From assembly GCA_933228895.1 (NCBI GenBank), contig OW121849.1, positions 44,672,354 to 44,736,353 of the forward strand: DNA of 64,000 bases, given 5' to 3'. Origin of the DNA: Platycnemis pennipes. Its lineage: Eukaryota; Arthropoda; Insecta; Odonata; Platycnemididae. Every line of letters begins with the position of its first letter. Position 1 is the stretch's first letter. The translations under genes and the position numbers were made by a program. Below, piece after piece: positions 59,891-64,000 of this stretch. A model generated the notes under the pieces. It saw only the letters and a list, made by a program, of their open reading frames with translations. It made no database searches and had not been told where the DNA came from.

Positions 59891-60989
59891 TTCGCGATGT
59901 CTCGTTCGCGATTTTTCGGCGCGGTCGTCGCCGAGTGACATTAGGTAATGCGAATGTGATGCTCTGGTTTTCGCGAGGCAGTTGCTTCCATCCCATCTTA
60001 GGATTCCATTATTTTTTATCAGAATTGATAGTTGATTTTTATCATTGCCCTTTTATTTTTATTATTTTAACATGATTACCTGGGTTATGGTAAGTAAGAG
60101 TGTTCATTCTTCGGCAAGTCTTGTGAATAAAGTTAAATTCGTTTCGCAAAGTTCTCAGCGCCTTTTCTAAATGCAACCGTCAATGAATTTTAATTATTGC
60201 AAGGGGCTTTGCGCGAGGAAAAATTGAAATTTCAGTGAATTGATCACCTTATTTATAAAAAGAAAACTATATATTTTAGGATTTTTCATGCGATTCATTA
60301 ATTCCCCTACCATTCTTTCGGAAACTGATTTCCATTTTCAAGAACGACAAAATATCATGATAGAGTAGATAAAACCATGAGTGTGAAAAACTACTGTTTC
60401 TTTTCCGGTCATGATGTGTTGACTCTAAAAAGTCCCGAATATGTGTCTAACCAGTCTTTACTTTTTCCCCATTTTTCGGGGTTGACCACCATTGTAAGGG
60501 ATACGTATTTATTTTTGTAGGAGAGTATTCAGGCATTGCTAATGAAACAATTCAGCTTTAACGTATTTCACTATAATTCAAATTGATGAACTCAGTATGC
60601 AAAGTGAGATTAGTTGTAATGAGTTTTAACTATGCTTTACATTAGGTATTGCTCTATGTAAAAAAAACTTTTCAACGTGATACATGTCAGGCCTGGCACA
60701 ATCAGCCTGATAGCTCGCCCAACATTTTATTTGGGATATTAAATCGAATGGGTTTTGTTGTGTTCCCTTATTCATGGATGGTGGTTAATACGTGTAGCAG
60801 ATAGTTAATGAATCTTGGTGGAATCGGGCTGGAGTGGCATGATTAAATACGCTTCATATGCGGCACCCTAATGGTTTCCTTAATATTTCCATAAATAAGG
60901 ATTAACGGTACGGTGGAGAATATTCTGGACAGTGTGGTGTCGTCCATTTTTCCTCCGCGATATCGATATGTCGACAGGTGAGCGATATT
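59891..60989. other. AT-rich DNA without recognisable gene
   Basis: Nothing recognisable was found. The AT-rich composition changes abruptly to GC-rich near 60950. Confidence 0.4.
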
Positions 60990-61640
60990 CAATTTCCATC
61001 GCTCCCCGGCGCCCGAGATTGGAAGCCGCACGGCCGTAATCTTCAGGGCGCACGCAACTCCCCCACCCCCCTCCGACACAACCCCTTTCCCCCCCCCCCT
61101 CTTCAGTCCTTTCATCTTCTTCCTTTCCCCTCCCTCACTGAATGTTCCTCCCTCCCTCCCCCTCCTCACCACCCTCTCCCCACGCCCCTCTTTCCACAGA
61201 TTGAGCCCGAGGTTCTCAGATTCAGTCCGCGCTCGGATGAAGCCTTTGGCCGTTGGTGAGAAGTAAGGGGGTCGTGTCTCCTGACTTCTCGGTCTCCCCG
61301 GAACATTTTCCATCACCCTCCTCTTCTCAAACAAACGCACGACGCCGTGACTTCTTTTCCTGACCCTTTTCCCCCCATTCTTCGTTTTCCTCGCGTTTCC
61401 GGTATTTATTTCGCTCCGTACCCTAACTCCCACCCCCTTATCTGCTTGCTGCCCCTTGCACTCGTCGGGCGGAGCCACAACACCGCACTCCCAGACCGAA
61501 AACAACCGCATTCTACCAAATTCGTCGTCCTGCTGCCCCAAGGGGGAGGGTTTGCCAAATCCCCCCCCTTCCTCTCCCCTTCACTAACCCCACCCTTTCT
61601 TTCTCCCGCTCTTCCCTTCATTCGCTTCCTCCTCCTACTT
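60990..61640 (+). repeat. C-rich island with poly-C tracts
   Basis: C/T-rich, with CCCCCACCCCCCTCCGACAC near 61059, a poly-C run near 61090-61100, and further C runs at 61370 and 61560. The minus strand therefore has several G runs close together. Overlapping frames up to 232 codons (minus, 60843-61541) and 243 codons (plus, 61347-62078) reflect low stop density; their translations are Pro/Ser/Leu- or Arg/Gly/Glu-rich without domains. Confidence 0.6.
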
Positions 61641-62195
61641 ACTCCCTCCCGCTCACTTTTACTCCGGAATCGAGCGGCGGGCAGCCCCGCGCGCGTGCGT
61701 TGTCCCCCTGCCTCTTCCGCCATAACCCTCTCCTCGTCCCGCTGCCCTTCAGGAATCCCACTTTCCCGCCTTATTTCCCTTCTCCCCCTTCCCACCACTA
61801 CCAACTCTTATCCGCTGCTCCCTCGACCGAGTGCGTGCGTGAGAGCGTCGTCCGCGGTGCGCCGCGTGGCTGGTTCCGTGTGCGTGCGAGCAGTCCTGCC
61901 TGCGTCCATTATACACCGCCTTTCTCCGCCGCCGTGCGTCCGTCCTACTCTCATTCCGCCGTCGTCGGCGCAGCACGCGAGTGTTTTTTTTCCCCTTCCA
62001 AACAACCTTGTGCTTGCTACCCACCACTCTGAAAGGCGCGCGTATTTCTTTCGACGCCCTCGCAGCCGAAGAGGATAGCGGTGTGAAAATTTTCTCGCAG
62101 CGTTTTTTTTTCAAACCCCTTCAAAGGCCTGTGCAAGAGGAGAGGATTGAGGAGCGGAGGAGAGAGGCGTTTGCTAGCTGCCAAGGTTCGTAAAG
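61641..62195. promoter_or_regulatory. CpG island, candidate promoter or 5' UTR
   Basis: This stretch is rich in CG dinucleotides (CCCCGCGCGCGTGCGTTGTC near 61685, GTCGTCCGCGGTGCGCCGCG near 61848) in an otherwise AT-rich window. Such islands in insects often mark 5' regions of broadly expressed genes. I do not see a decisive initiator or splice donor. Frames here are compositional. The gene and its strand are unknown; a second island at 63481 may belong to the same locus. Confidence 0.4.
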
Positions 62196-62499
62196 CCGCC
62201 ACTCTGCTTGGTGGAACCTGTTCACCCCGAAGCACGTGACTTTTCCCTGTCATCCGTCAATCCTCATCCCCAAACCACCCCGCGCAGTATTTCCCGCCAT
62301 TCTCTTGGTGCATTAAGACTCCTGATACCCCCTTCAATCCACTCAGATTGTCACATGAGCTCAAACAGCGAAAATTTCAAAAAAATTGGTTTTGGGAATT
62401 TAAATGAATTCCAGCTCGATTCCAGTGAGCCCTTAGATAAGGAGAATTTCTATGGGAGTAAATGAAAATGTTTACCATTCCTTGCTTCTTTTGTAGCCA

Positions 62500-62640
62500 T
62501 AGTAGCTCGGTTGGCAACGTACTGCACAGGAGGCCGGTAGGTTGTGGATTCGTATCCCGCCCGGGGTAGGATATCGTGATTTTTTTTAATACTGCGTTTG
62601 GATTATACGGGCGATATAACCTGAAAGGATCCCCTAAAAA
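62500..62640 (+). mobile_element. tRNA-derived SINE-like copy
   Basis: A box TAGCTCGGTTGGCAACG (62503-62519) and B box GGTTGTGGATTCGTATCCCG (62540-62558) are good matches with tRNA spacing. After the head comes GGTAGGATATCGTGATTTTT and a body to about 62640. The A box is one of the clearest in the window. It lies between two CpG islands. Confidence 0.75.
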
Positions 62641-63480
62641 CCTAGTCCTGCCAATTCTTGATTTCTTTGCTTACTGCATTACTCGCATGTCATATGTGGT
62701 TGTGCCTGAATTTTTGGCCGAATACAAACGACTTTTTGGTTAACTCCTCTTTTGCTGTTCAAGGAACCAAATACATTTTCGTCCTTTTAAATGACAAGAT
62801 ATTATAAACATACGATTTGCATTATTTTCTAATTTTATTTCGCACTCAAGATTCTCCCTGCACCTTTAAGTCCAGCTAAACCGAGGTGGAGTGATTTTGC
62901 GAATATTAATTTAATCTCTTTAATCACCTCAACACAGGAAATAGATCATTTCTCTCTCCTTTGAAGCGTGATTTTCATATCGGCTCGGAGCATTGCAGTA
63001 AGTGACTTGTATTTTTTATCAAGCAGTCTCACATATGGATTAAAAAATGTTTTTTACCGAGTTGATTGCGAAAGTATAAGGCATATAACCCATTTTGATA
63101 GATAGAGAAAATGATAACATGTCAATCGTTGTATACGGAGTTTTTGCACAAAGTTTGCTCTCCTATCATTCTCCTAAATTCCTCCATCTTCGTTTCCTGT
63201 AGTTTCCTTGATCCCTCTGCCATCGTTGCGGAAAAATTTCTCGTTTTAAGTGTCAGCGCCGATCCTTTTGGCTTATTAATCTGAATGTATCCGGATCTCG
63301 CCCCATATTGAACCTCTTGAGGTTTTTTTTTAACCTCAAAGTATGCACTCCGTTCAAAGTTTACCCCGTCAATTTTTCCTCTTGATACTTCCCTACCCTC
63401 TTCGTGCCCTTCCCTCTTTCCAAGCGGACGTACCCTCGTCGATAATTCCGTTTTATTTTTTTCGAAAGTGATGCAGCTTG
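62641..63480. other. AT-rich DNA between two CpG islands
   Basis: A minus-strand frame of 125 codons (63122-63499) is present, Lys/Arg/Glu-rich, with no recognised domain. It is not supported as a gene, but it is the longest frame here outside biased composition. Confidence 0.35.
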
Positions 63481-63960
63481 GCTGTCCAATGAGGCTCATG
63501 AGGACGCGCCGGGGAGCCGAACTCGATTTCTGGGGCGTTCGCCATAGCTCCCTCCTCTCCCCTTACTGCCTCTCGCATTGACGTAGAGCTGGTTCACGCG
63601 GGGCTCGACATAATTTGTTTCGTCGTCGGGGGGGACCCATCCCCCCCCCCTCACTCTCTTTCTCTCTCTCCCCACTCGATGATGACACTCCTTCCCCCTC
63701 TCCTTACCCGGACAGAGGGGAGTTTTACGACGAACCGCGATCCGGGCCGTCTGCTGCGTCCGCCGCCGCGGGGAAGGCCGAGGGGATACACCGCGCCGTC
63801 TTCCGACGTCGGCCGGCTCGACAAACGCGCGGTAGGCGACAACAACATCCTTCCTCCCTCCGCACCCCTCTGTGTCTCTCCTTTTTCACCCCCGGCTTCT
63901 CCCGCCATCAAAACTCTCTCCACGGTGTGCGCAATGCCTATGTGTTTTGACTGGGCGAGT
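63481..63960. promoter_or_regulatory. CpG island with poly-C and TC tracts, runs toward window end
   Basis: It contains GAGGACGCGCCGGGGAGCCG near 63500, a poly-C run near 63641-63651, TC-rich tracts, and a very CG-rich core (GTCCGCCGCCGCGGGGAAGG near 63758). The composition is that of a promoter/5' UTR island. Frames of 90-111 codons are on opposite strands in the same bases and cannot be judged. The region is GC-rich up to about the last 50 bases, which are GA-rich. Confidence 0.45.
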
Positions 63961-64000
63961 GAGGGAGAGAGGGAGAAAGAAATATGGAGGAGGGAAAAGG

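Noticed and set aside
60843..61541. A 232-codon minus-strand open frame
   Set aside because: The Gly/Arg/Glu-rich translation is that of the complement of a pyrimidine-rich tract; no motif, and no evidence of splicing or a start context.
61347..62078. A 243-codon plus-strand open frame
   Set aside because: It lies in C-rich/CpG-rich DNA with few stop codons, is Pro/Ser/Leu-rich without a domain, and overlaps equally long frames on the other strand.

Overview
This window looks like nuclear DNA from an insect with a large, repeat-rich genome. It is AT-rich, with no long intact protein-coding gene, no operon logic, and many decayed transposon fragments. The LINE fragments, tRNA-derived SINE-like copies with polymerase III boxes, hAT and Tigger/pogo-type DNA elements and MITEs fit an arthropod, possibly a hemimetabolous insect; the order is a low-confidence guess. 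Nothing recognisably bacterial, viral or organellar was seen. Apart from a broken transposase and LINE reverse-transcriptase tails, I recognise no protein. Most open reading frames are chance frames, several in pyrimidine-rich tracts that lack stop codons. The window is probably intergenic or intronic.

Layout. 1-7.3 kb is AT-rich with old SINE-like copies, a short hairpin (3983-4050) and a TA-flanked Tigger/pogo-like MITE (5389-5769). 7.29-7.61 kb is a CpG-richer island that may be a promoter plus an untranslated first exon ending at a good splice donor. 7.6-28 kb is mostly unannotatable AT-rich DNA, with a hairpin family at 10.3 kb, GC/GA/CT islands at 13.8-14.6 and 15.7-16.1 kb, and one copy of a two-copy MITE family at 23.0 kb. 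28-41 kb is a graveyard of minus-strand LINE 3' ends and SINEs, including one LINE fragment with a clean 12-bp target-site duplication (40551-40763).

The most remarkable locus is 41055-46891. I read it as one hAT-family transposon with 8-bp near-matching target duplications and recognisable termini. It holds a disabled transposase gene (41304-43472) and a very large inverted repeat in its 3' non-coding part. The inverted-repeat arms match closely and contain about 199-bp tandem units that alternate between two subtypes. The transposase also carries a perfect 23-bp-arm hairpin lying over a conserved coding block, which looks like a template-switch scar.

47-61 kb holds more SINEs, LINE tails, the second MITE copy (54.5 kb), diverged local duplications (57.4-59.1 kb) and pyrimidine-rich islands. 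61-64 kb becomes strongly CpG-rich with poly-C tracts, and may be the promoter/5' UTR neighbourhood of a gene running beyond the window. Most oriented retroelement fragments lie on the minus strand, which would fit a plus-strand transcription unit, but this is only an inference.
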